Assembly (NCBI GenBank): GCA_016935295.1
Contig: JAFGRF010000016.1
Location: 1-8,696 of the forward strand
Reading direction: 5' to 3'
Length of the DNA stretch: 8,696 bases
Source: Caldifarciminota bacterium
GTDB taxonomy: Bacteria > Hydrothermota > Tepidihabitantia > Tepidihabitantales > Tepidihabitantaceae
Below the pieces are notes generated by a model that saw only the letters and a list, made by a program, of their open reading frames with translations, was not told the origin of the DNA and did no database searches. Numbering within the stretch: the stretch's first letter is position 1; every line of letters starts with the position of its first letter. Shown in pieces: positions 1 to 5,151 of the stretch. Position numbers and translations under genes: made by a program.

Positions 1-588
1 CTTGGCCGTGAACAGGCCCAGGGTACCGAGTTTCTTGGACTCGGCCGGTGTCAGTCCCTGGCGGCTGACCAGTTGTTCGTTCTCCAGTTGCTCGCGAACC
101 GCGCTCAAGAGCTTCTGTTCTTTCTGCTCGTCGCCCGTCAGCTTGTGCCGTTTCTTTTCAGTCTCGGCAATCCGTTCGAGCCGGTTTTCGACTACGGCGA
201 GGTCGCGCAGCAGGAGCTCGGTGCGGATGGTTTCGAGCTGGTGGGCCGGGGTCTCGCAGTTCGCGGGCCAGGCGACCGCGGGAGTGTCGAAGGCGCGCAC
301 CACGCAGAGCAGGGCGTCGGAGTTCTGAATGAACTGCATCACCCGGCTCTTCTCGCCTGGCGTCGCCTCGATGTCGAAGCCGGGCATGTCCGTGAATGTC
401 AGGCTGGCCTGCGTGACCTTCTTCGGGTTGAAGATGGAGGCAAGCTCGTCCACCCGCGGATCGTGAACGAGCGCGGTACCGGTAACGCCGTCCTTGCGAC
501 GTGTCGCGGGGTCGAGTTGCATGCCGGTCAGCAACGTGAAGAGCGTCGTCTTGCCGCTGGCCGACAGGCCGAATACGCCAATCTTCAT
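1..588 (-). CDS. YchF-like (Obg-related) P-loop GTPase/ATPase, N-terminal 196 codons; C-terminus lies outside the window
   Basis: The reverse strand reads open from an ATG at 588-586 to the window edge, starting MKIGVFGLSASGKTTLF. Residues 7-14 (GLSASGKT) form a Walker A/G1 loop. DMPG at about residues 67-70 is a G3 motif. The following stretch (SDALLCVVRAF, then ETIRTELLLRDLAVVENRLERI) matches the order seen in YchF proteins, where the G domain leads into a helical coiled-coil arm (here about residues 115-180). The C-terminal TGS/DUF933 part would lie beyond position 1. YchF proteins are cytosolic nucleotide hydrolases that associate with ribosomes and often prefer ATP; that role is family knowledge. 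G1 is unusual: most YchF proteins have an NVGKS-type loop, whereas this has SASGKT, so it may be a divergent paralogue. It is transcribed divergently from the next gene. The Shine-Dalgarno is weak. Confidence 0.85.
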   Translation of the reverse strand, partial: MKIGVFGLSASGKTTLFTLLTGMQLDPATRRKDGVTGTALVHDPRVDELASIFNPKKVTQASLTFTDMPGFDIEATPGEKSRVMQFIQNSDALLCVVRAFDTPAVAWPANCETPAHQLETIRTELLLRDLAVVENRLERIAETEKKRHKLTGDEQKEQKLLSAVREQLENEQLVSRQGLTPAESKKLGTLGLFTAK

Positions 589-683
589 CGAACGTATCTC
601 GCTTTCTTTGCGGTCAGTTGTCTTCTATGCGGGTTTCCGCCTGCCGGGTCCGGTTCGGTCACCGGCGCAGGCAGAGCGCGGGA

Positions 684-711
684 AGTATAGCAGAAAGTAG
701 GAAGTGGTCAA
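684..711 (-). promoter_or_regulatory. Sigma-70-type promoter for the YchF-like gene
   Basis: Read on the minus strand, TTGACC (711-706) and TATACT (689-684) are separated by 16 bp. Transcription would start near 677, leaving a leader of about 90 nt before the ATG at 588. Both hexamers are close to the bacterial consensus and orientation fits the downstream gene. This is a motif call only. Confidence 0.6.
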
Positions 712-716
712 GTGGC

Positions 717-748
717 GAGGAGTCGGTCGAGGAGTCGGTCGAAGTCGG
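717..748. repeat. 12-bp tandem repeat, 2.7 copies
   Basis: GAGGAGTCGGTC occurs at 717-728 and again at 729-740, followed by a partial, slightly altered copy (GAAGTCGG, 741-748). The array lies just upstream of the minus-strand promoter. No function is apparent. Confidence 0.7.
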
Positions 749-802
749 ATGTCAGAAGTCAGATGTGAACAGGAAAAGGGATCAAGGGATCGAGGGCCAA
801 GC

Positions 803-823
803 CTTGGCGTTCTTGGCGGTTTC
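803..823 (-). repeat. Word-like intergenic repeat (CGCCAAG type)
   Basis: On the minus strand this reads with two near-tandem copies of CGCCAAG (CGCCAAGAACGCCAAG). I recall similar strings scattered between genes in many environmental bacterial genomes; that recollection was not searched. Confidence 0.45.
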
Positions 824-890
824 ACAATCCGGGCTTGGGACACGATCCGAAACCTCTGCGGTTTCGGTCATGTCCCCGCCCTTGCGGAAT

Positions 891-915
891 CTTGGTGTCT
901 TTGCGGTGTGATTCC
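891..915 (-). repeat. CAAAGACACCAAG intergenic repeat, upstream copy
   Basis: The minus strand carries CAAAGACACCAAG (903-891), preceded by CACACCG. An identical 13-nt core occurs in the opposite orientation just after aspS at 2282-2294, so inverted copies flank that gene. The element is non-coding and its role is unknown. Confidence 0.6.
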
Positions 916-927
916 AGCCTCGCTTTC

Positions 928-955
928 TTGATTCCTTGGCAGACGCGGCTAGACT
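928..955 (+). promoter_or_regulatory. Possible aspS promoter, implying a leaderless or near-leaderless mRNA
   Basis: TTGATT (928-933) and TAGACT (950-955) are 16 bp apart. The -10 box ends only 5 bp before the ATG at 961, and there is no Shine-Dalgarno sequence there. If this promoter is real, transcription would begin at or within a few bases of the start codon. The match is moderate. Confidence 0.35.
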
Positions 956-960
956 CGGGC

Positions 961-2265
961 ATGCAGCGTACCTTGGCAGCAGACATCCCCAAGCACATCG
1001 GTGAAGACGTCAAGCTCGTCGGCTGGCTCTTCCAGGTCCGTGAACTCGGTTCGATCTCCTTTGTCGTGGTCAGGGATCGGACCGGCACGGCCCAGGCGGT
1101 GATTCTCGACCCGTCCCAGCACGACCTTTCGCAACTGAAGCGCGAGAGTCTGGTGGAGGTCTACGGCACGGTGAAGGCCGAGCCGCAGGCCAGTCGCGGG
1201 GCCGAACTGCTTTTCAAGCAGGTGAAGGTCCTCTCCGAGCCGGTGGCGGAACTGCCGTTCGAGGTGAACCGCTCCAAGAAGAAGCTGAACCTGAAGATCG
1301 ATTCGGTACTCGACCATCGGGCGTTCAGCCTGCGCAACCCGGAGATATCGGCGCCGTTCAAGGTCCAGGCGGAAATCGTGCGGACATTCTCCGACTACTT
1401 GCGGGGACTCGGCTTCACCGAAGTCCACACCTCCAAGATTGTCTCAGCCGGGACCGAAGGTGGAACCGCGCTCTTTCCCATCAAGTACTTCGAGCAGACC
1501 GCCTACCTGGCCCAGAGCCCGCAGTTCTACAAGCAGATGCTCGTAGGGGCCGGGTTCGAGCGGGTGTTCGAAACCGGCTTCGTGTACCGAGCCGAGGACC
1601 ACGCGACGTCGCGACACATAAATGAATACCTGTCGCTTGACTTCGAGATGGGGTTCATCGATGCCTACACCGATGTGATTGACGTCGAGCGCGGCTTCCT
1701 CAAGCAGATGGTCGAGAACATCGGCAAGGCCTGCGCTGACGAGTTGGCTCTGCTCAAGTGTGAACTGCCCAAGACCGGGGATATCCCCGAAATCCCTCTC
1801 AAGGACGCGCTTGCCATACTCGCGAGGGACTACAAGCGCGATATCAAGGACATGGTCGACCTCGACCCGGAGGGAGAGCGGCAGATTTGCGACTACGCCC
1901 TGAAGACACACGGCAGCGAGTTCGTGTTCATCAGCCGCTACCCGCGCAGGGCGCGGCCGTTCTACACGATGCCGGACCCTGACGATGAGGAGTCGACGCT
2001 CGGGTTTGACTGCCTGTTCCGCGGCCTCGAGGTGACGACCGGGGGCCAGCGGATCCACGACTACAACATGCTCGTGGACAGCATCAAGCGCATCGGTGGC
2101 GACCCGGTGAACTTCGACTTCTACCTTGAGATATTCCGGTACGCGATGCCGCCGCACGGCGGGCTCGCCATCGGGGCAGAGCGGATGACCCAGCAGATCC
2201 TGAACCTGGGAAATGTGCGCGAGGCGAGCTTCTTTCCGCGCGACCGGTTCCGGCTGACGCCGTAG
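961..2265 (+). CDS. aspS: Aspartyl-tRNA synthetase, archaeal/eukaryotic type (434 aa), class II
   Basis: The enzyme charges tRNA with aspartate using ATP in the cytosol. Residues 17-100 form the N-terminal OB-fold anticodon domain (VKLVGWLFQVRELG). The catalytic core follows: motif 1 about 137-170, the QSPQFYKQ segment at 185-192, motif 2 around FVYRAEDHATSRH (207-219), and motif 3 GLAIGAERM (401-409), ending in FFPRDRFRLTP. The length of 434 aa fits archaeal-type AspRS; bacterial AspRS is near 580-600 aa with an extra GAD insert, absent here. I chose ATG 961 because MQRTLAADI aligns with archaeal N-termini; an in-frame start at 835 would add 42 residues of repeat-like spacer. By my recalled alignment, residues F24 and S78 sit where discriminating enzymes have Trp/Lys and non-discriminating ones His/Pro, so tRNA specificity is unresolved. 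The motif 1 proline is Ser158. Confidence 0.95.
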   Translation: MQRTLAADIPKHIGEDVKLVGWLFQVRELGSISFVVVRDRTGTAQAVILDPSQHDLSQLKRESLVEVYGTVKAEPQASRGAELLFKQVKVLSEPVAELPFEVNRSKKKLNLKIDSVLDHRAFSLRNPEISAPFKVQAEIVRTFSDYLRGLGFTEVHTSKIVSAGTEGGTALFPIKYFEQTAYLAQSPQFYKQMLVGAGFERVFETGFVYRAEDHATSRHINEYLSLDFEMGFIDAYTDVIDVERGFLKQMVENIGKACADELALLKCELPKTGDIPEIPLKDALAILARDYKRDIKDMVDLDPEGERQICDYALKTHGSEFVFISRYPRRARPFYTMPDPDDEESTLGFDCLFRGLEVTTGGQRIHDYNMLVDSIKRIGGDPVNFDFYLEIFRYAMPPHGGLAIGAERMTQQILNLGNVREASFFPRDRFRLTP

Positions 2266-2272
2266 GAACCGG
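2244..2272 (+). terminator. GC hairpin overlapping the aspS stop codon (no U-tract)
   Basis: CCGGTTCC (2244-2251) pairs with GGAACCGG (2265-2272). Inside, GGC (2252-2254) can pair with GCC (2259-2261) around a TGAC loop. The stem overlaps the TAG stop. No run of T follows, so this is not a classical intrinsic terminator; it may stabilise the 3' end or aid termination. Confidence 0.4.
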
Positions 2273-2275
2273 ATT

Positions 2276-2300
2276 CCACCACAAAGACACCAAGACACGA
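2276..2300 (+). repeat. CAAAGACACCAAG intergenic repeat, downstream copy
   Basis: The core CAAAGACACCAAG is at 2282-2294, followed by ACACGAAG. It is inverted relative to the copy at 891-903, so the two bracket aspS. It starts 11 bp after the aspS stop. Confidence 0.6.
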
Positions 2301-2320
2301 AGTCGGGTTCGAAGCCGACT
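2301..2320. repeat. 20-bp near-perfect palindrome
   Basis: AGTCGG (2301-2306) is mirrored by CCGACT (2315-2320), around a TTCGAA palindrome (2308-2313). Only the pair 2307/2314 breaks the symmetry. It could be an operator, a short hairpin or part of the repeat element just before it. Confidence 0.5.
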
Positions 2321-2336
2321 CCCGAATGCTGACTTT

Positions 2337-2392
2337 CTGGCGTGACGCTTGACGCCAGGCAACGGGCACGGTGCGTTGAGCGCAAAGCGCTC
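2337..2392. repeat. Two short hairpins between aspS and the next promoter
   Basis: CTGGCGT (2337-2343) pairs with ACGCCAG (2352-2358) over an 8-nt loop. GAGCGC (2378-2383) pairs with GCGCTC (2387-2392) over AAA. The second dyad ends 6 bp before the -35 box at 2399, where an activator or repressor site would be possible. Both may equally be 3'-end structures of the aspS transcript. Confidence 0.4.
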
Positions 2393-2398
2393 CTGCGA

Positions 2399-2427
2399 TT
2401 GACTGCCTCGCCCCCTTCGCCTACAAT
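2399..2427 (+). promoter_or_regulatory. Strong sigma-70-type promoter for the secreted peptidase gene
   Basis: TTGACT (2399-2404) and TACAAT (2422-2427) are spaced exactly 17 bp apart, each one base from the consensus hexamers. Transcription would begin near 2434, giving a leader of about 36 nt that includes the Shine-Dalgarno site. This is the best promoter match in the window. Confidence 0.7.
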
Positions 2428-2453
2428 TATACGTTGGTCGGTAACATCCGAAG

Positions 2454-2460
2454 ACAGGAG
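2454..2460 (+). promoter_or_regulatory. Ribosome binding site that fixes the start at 2470
   Basis: ACAGGAG ends 9 bp before ATG 2470. This favours 2470 over the in-frame TTG at 2434, which would add 12 charged residues (MVGNIRRQENSV) ahead of the signal peptide and coincide with the predicted transcription start. Confidence 0.75.
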
Positions 2461-2469
2461 AATAGCGTT

Positions 2470-4629
2470 ATGAGAATATTCGCAGGGCTATGTGCCCTTT
2501 TTGTTCTTTCCCTGGCGATTTCGATGCCCGAGGCCGGTTCGACTCCGCCCGAGGCCGTTCCGTTTGCCGCCGCGCGCAAAGTCGCTTTGAACATGGCGGC
2601 GAGCGAGTTCCCGGGCGCGAAGCTCGGCACCGCGATTCCCTACGTTGACGAGGACGGCAACACGGTCGCCTGGATGTTCCACTTCCGTACCGACGGCAAG
2701 CGGTTCCCAGGCTACGACCAGGTCGCGGCTGACGTGCAGGCCGAGCGGCAGACCCTGACCGTGAACACCGACATCTCGCGCTGGCGGTCGAAGTACGCCC
2801 ACATCCTGGTGTCGGCGCGGCGGGACCGGGCTCCGATCATCCGCTTCGGCTACGGCACTTCCGAGTACTACGCGATCGCGGCCAAGGCGCAGGCGCGCGC
2901 TGAGAAGACGCTCGGGTCCGATGTCCGGTTGTCGCGCGTATACTTCGTAAGTCCCTCAACCTACCTTGAGTTTACGGACAAGGCCGGGCGGAGCACGGTG
3001 ATGAGCGAGCACTTCGAACGGACCTGGGATTCGCGCGCCGCCTTCACCGGCTACGTGACCGACGTGCGGGCACAGCTCCGAGAGCAGTGCCCGGGTGAGG
3101 AAGAGGCGGCCGCCAAGTACGAGAACAGCAGGTGGGACCACGTTTTCGACCCCAAGACGGCCAGCCTCAGCGAGGCGTTCGTGCCGAACCACGAGCTCGC
3201 CCCCTTCTATGACTGGAGCTACGGGTGCACCCCGACTTCGGGCGCAATGGTCTGCGGCTACGTGGACCGGTTCCAGAAGTCGGGCCGACTGGTGCAGTGG
3301 TTCTTCCAGCGCTTCGACGACGTTGAGGGCGAGACCGACTGGCAGATTCCCTATGTCCAGCGCGAGTGCGCGATTGAGATGCACACCGACACATCCTACG
3401 GCGGGACCAACTTCTTCAACATCTCCAACGGTCTGTTCCAGGTCGGATACAGCCACGGCTACACCGCCTGGTCCGTAACCAACACGACGGGCTACAGCGG
3501 CAATGACTGGGCCTGGTCAACCATCACGTCCCAGGTCAATGCCGGCCATGCGATGATCTGGTCGGCGGGCTGGGAGAGCCACTCGCTTGCCTGCTTCGGA
3601 TACCGTACCGGTGACAAGTACGTGTATGTCCACAACACTTGGTGGGCGCCGGGTGAGTGGTGGGCGCACTCGGGCGGCGGCCAGTCGCACGTCGCCGCGG
3701 TGACGCCGGACGCGGGAGACGTGCACAATCTCCGTCTGACCTACCCGCTCGGCGATACCCTGTACAACCACACCGGTTCAGGCGAGGTGCTCTACGTGGG
3801 CGATACCGTTCGCATCACCTGGGAGAGCGGAACGCCCGCGACGACCGTGGATATCGATATTTCGACCGATGGCGGGCACAACTGGGAGAGCGCGGCCGCG
3901 GGCGTTGCCGACAGCGGCGCCTTTCACTGGTATATCCCGCCATCCATCCCGACCTGCGATTCGGTGCGGCTGCGTCTGTTCCAGTACAACGGCTCGACGC
4001 TGACGTCGGCCGACGGGACGATCGGCTGTTTCCACACCCTGCGCGAGCCGCTTCCGCCGCCGCAGATTGCTCCGCCCAACGGGCTGCCGATACAATCCGA
4101 TGACCTCCCGGTCGTGCTCGTGGTAGATTCGGCCAAGGCTGCCTGCGACAGCATCCACTTCAAGCTGGTGCAGGGGGTCGACACGCTGGCCGAACAGAAA
4201 GGCGCGCTGGCGCACTTCCTGCTGCCGGACTCGATGTTTCTGTACAACAAGATATACAAGTGGATTGTCCGGGGGTACAACCAGTGGGGCTGGGGGTCGT
4301 GGAGCACGGCCTGGTCGTTCCGCGTCATTCAGAGCGGAATCGAGGATGCGAATCCGGTTCCGGCTGCGCCCGCGTTCTCGGTGCCCGCAGTCAGCCGCCT
4401 CGCGAGCGGCGGCGTGCAGTTCGACGTGCGCGCGGCAGCGCCGGGCAGCAGGATGGTCGTGTACGACGCGCTCGGCAACGTGGTCCGGGAACTCGCGGTG
4501 GCGCAGCCGGGCAGGCTGGCCTGGGACACGAAGGATGAGACCGGGAAGAAGGTCGCGGCCGGGTTCTACTTCGTGCGTCTCGCCGGCAGCGAGAGCCGGC
4601 CGACCAGCAAGCTGGTCCTGCTCGACTAG
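2470..4629 (+). CDS. Secreted C39-like cysteine peptidase with Ig/FN3-like domains and C-terminal FlgD-like sorting domain (719 aa)
   Basis: Residues 1-22 look like a signal peptide (MRIFAGLCALFVLSLAIS core), so the product is exported. Residues 25-170 form an N-terminal region resembling the propeptide-like part of secreted cysteine peptidases. The peptidase region is about 240-410: YGCTPTSGAM gives Cys253 as likely nucleophile, His371 lies in ESHSLACFGY, and Asn389 in VYVHNTW could be the third member; the pattern fits C39-like families. A beta-rich domain follows at 418-525 (VRITWESG, DISTDGGHNW), then an FN3-like segment at 530-620 (YKWIVRGYNQWG). Residues 645-719 match the FlgD-type Ig domain (VVYDALGNVVREL, GFYFVRLAG, KLVLL end) used as a type IX-like C-terminal sorting signal or surface anchor. 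It is monocistronic, with its own promoter. Substrate is unknown, and some relatives may bind rather than cleave. Confidence 0.8.
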   Translation: MRIFAGLCALFVLSLAISMPEAGSTPPEAVPFAAARKVALNMAASEFPGAKLGTAIPYVDEDGNTVAWMFHFRTDGKRFPGYDQVAADVQAERQTLTVNTDISRWRSKYAHILVSARRDRAPIIRFGYGTSEYYAIAAKAQARAEKTLGSDVRLSRVYFVSPSTYLEFTDKAGRSTVMSEHFERTWDSRAAFTGYVTDVRAQLREQCPGEEEAAAKYENSRWDHVFDPKTASLSEAFVPNHELAPFYDWSYGCTPTSGAMVCGYVDRFQKSGRLVQWFFQRFDDVEGETDWQIPYVQRECAIEMHTDTSYGGTNFFNISNGLFQVGYSHGYTAWSVTNTTGYSGNDWAWSTITSQVNAGHAMIWSAGWESHSLACFGYRTGDKYVYVHNTWWAPGEWWAHSGGGQSHVAAVTPDAGDVHNLRLTYPLGDTLYNHTGSGEVLYVGDTVRITWESGTPATTVDIDISTDGGHNWESAAAGVADSGAFHWYIPPSIPTCDSVRLRLFQYNGSTLTSADGTIGCFHTLREPLPPPQIAPPNGLPIQSDDLPVVLVVDSAKAACDSIHFKLVQGVDTLAEQKGALAHFLLPDSMFLYNKIYKWIVRGYNQWGWGSWSTAWSFRVIQSGIEDANPVPAAPAFSVPAVSRLASGGVQFDVRAAAPGSRMVVYDALGNVVRELAVAQPGRLAWDTKDETGKKVAAGFYFVRLAGSESRPTSKLVLLD

Positions 4630-4646
4630 CAGTTCGCCTCGAACTT

Positions 4647-4674
4647 GCCGCCCCGGCTTCCCGGCCGGGGCGGC
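4647..4674 (+). terminator. GC-rich hairpin after the peptidase gene
   Basis: GCCGCCCCGG (4647-4656) and CCGGGGCGGC (4665-4674) form a perfect 10-bp stem with an 8-nt loop, 17 nt after the stop codon. No T-run follows (GCATCTCG), so it is terminator-like by position and strength rather than a classical intrinsic terminator. Confidence 0.55.
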
Positions 4675-4767
4675 GCATCTCGTGGGCCCCGGGGCGGTCA
4701 CATGGCCCAGGACTTCGGCCGCCGATGCACGCCGGCCAACGCGGATGGGGCCGGGTCTCGGGACCGT

Positions 4768-5060
4768 AGTTGCGTCTATCCGTCCATCCGTGGCTAGCGG
4801 CAGGTCCCGGTTTGTGGTTCCCGGTTCATGGACCCGGTAACTCCCAATTCTGGTCTATCCGAGTCTCATCTGCGTCCATCTGCGTGCATCGGCGGTTGAC
4901 TCCCGAGAGACCCTTCGATTCCGCTCAGGGCGACACATCCGTGTCGTCTGTGCAATCTGCGGAATCTGTGGATGCCCGATCCTGGATTCTGCCTTCTGGT
5001 TTCTGAATTCTGGATTGTCCGGGTCCGAAATCTGTATTCATCCGTGTCCATCTGTGGTTG
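4768..5060. repeat. Cluster of short word-like repeats (ATCTGCGT / ATCCGTGTCCATCTGTGG family)
   Basis: Variants of one theme recur: TCTATCCGTCCATCCGTGG (4776-4793 region), ATCTGCGTCCATCTGCGT (4868-4885), ATCCGTGTCGTCTGTG (4937-4952), AATCTGCGGAATCTGTGG (about 4954-4971) and ATCCGTGTCCATCTGTGG (5040-5057). TTCTG-based runs (CTGGATTCTGCCTTCTGG, 4982-4999) lie between. I recall similar phrases dispersed between genes of environmental bacteria; origin and function are unknown. Confidence 0.55.
4911..4935. repeat. CCCTTCGA...CTCAGGG intergenic element
   Basis: The segment begins CCCTTCGATTCCGCTCAGGG and ends GCGACA. It resembles, from memory, a short sequence found between genes in many unrelated environmental bacteria, usually written CCTGAGCGGAGTCGAAGGG. 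It is partly self-complementary (CCCT...AGGG). Not searched. Confidence 0.45.
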
Positions 5061-5102
5061 TTCTCTGTGGTCGAATTCCGGAATCAGTTACCCCGAGCGT
5101 GC

Positions 5103-5130
5103 TTGACTTGAGAGGGGCCAGCGTTATCCT
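5103..5130 (+). promoter_or_regulatory. Possible promoter of the TPR regulator gene
   Basis: TTGACT (5103-5108) is followed after 16 bp by TATCCT (5125-5130). The start of transcription would fall near 5137, only about 15 nt before ATG 5152, which lacks a clear Shine-Dalgarno. The -10 match is weak. Confidence 0.35.
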
Positions 5131-5151
5131 CACCTTGACCCTGGCTCGACA

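Larger units (their letters stand above)
589..960. other. Gene-free divergent spacer between the YchF-like gene and aspS
   Basis: This 372-bp spacer carries the minus-strand promoter, the 12-bp tandem repeat, word-like repeats at 803-823 and 891-915, and a possible aspS promoter at 928-955. The short frames that open here have no recognisable product and unconvincing composition. I see no RNA gene. Confidence 0.6.
4630..5151. other. 522-bp gene-free spacer
   Basis: Apart from the hairpin at 4647-4674, word-like repeats (4768-5060) and a possible promoter near 5103, I see no gene. Open frames here have no recognisable product and mostly extend from the shadow of neighbours. GC content drops within the repeat part compared with the flanking genes. 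Confidence 0.6.

Noticed and set aside
73..690. 205-codon plus-strand frame over the YchF-like gene
   Set aside because: The minus strand has Walker A and DMPG motifs in the correct order, while this frame has none and crosses the promoter.
835..960. Upstream in-frame extension of AspRS
   Set aside because: The 42 added residues are translated from repeat-like spacer DNA and have no match to AspRS N-termini.
1444..2385. Long minus-strand open frame opposite aspS
   Set aside because: It is a shadow of the well-supported aspS gene; its translation is low in recognisable motifs and follows from GC-rich codon bias.
3778..4701. Long minus-strand open frame opposite the peptidase gene's 3' half
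   Set aside because: The plus strand encodes recognisable beta domains and a sorting domain here; the reverse frame has no family features.
4768..5060. CRISPR array
   Set aside because: The repeats differ in length and sequence and have no regular spacer size.
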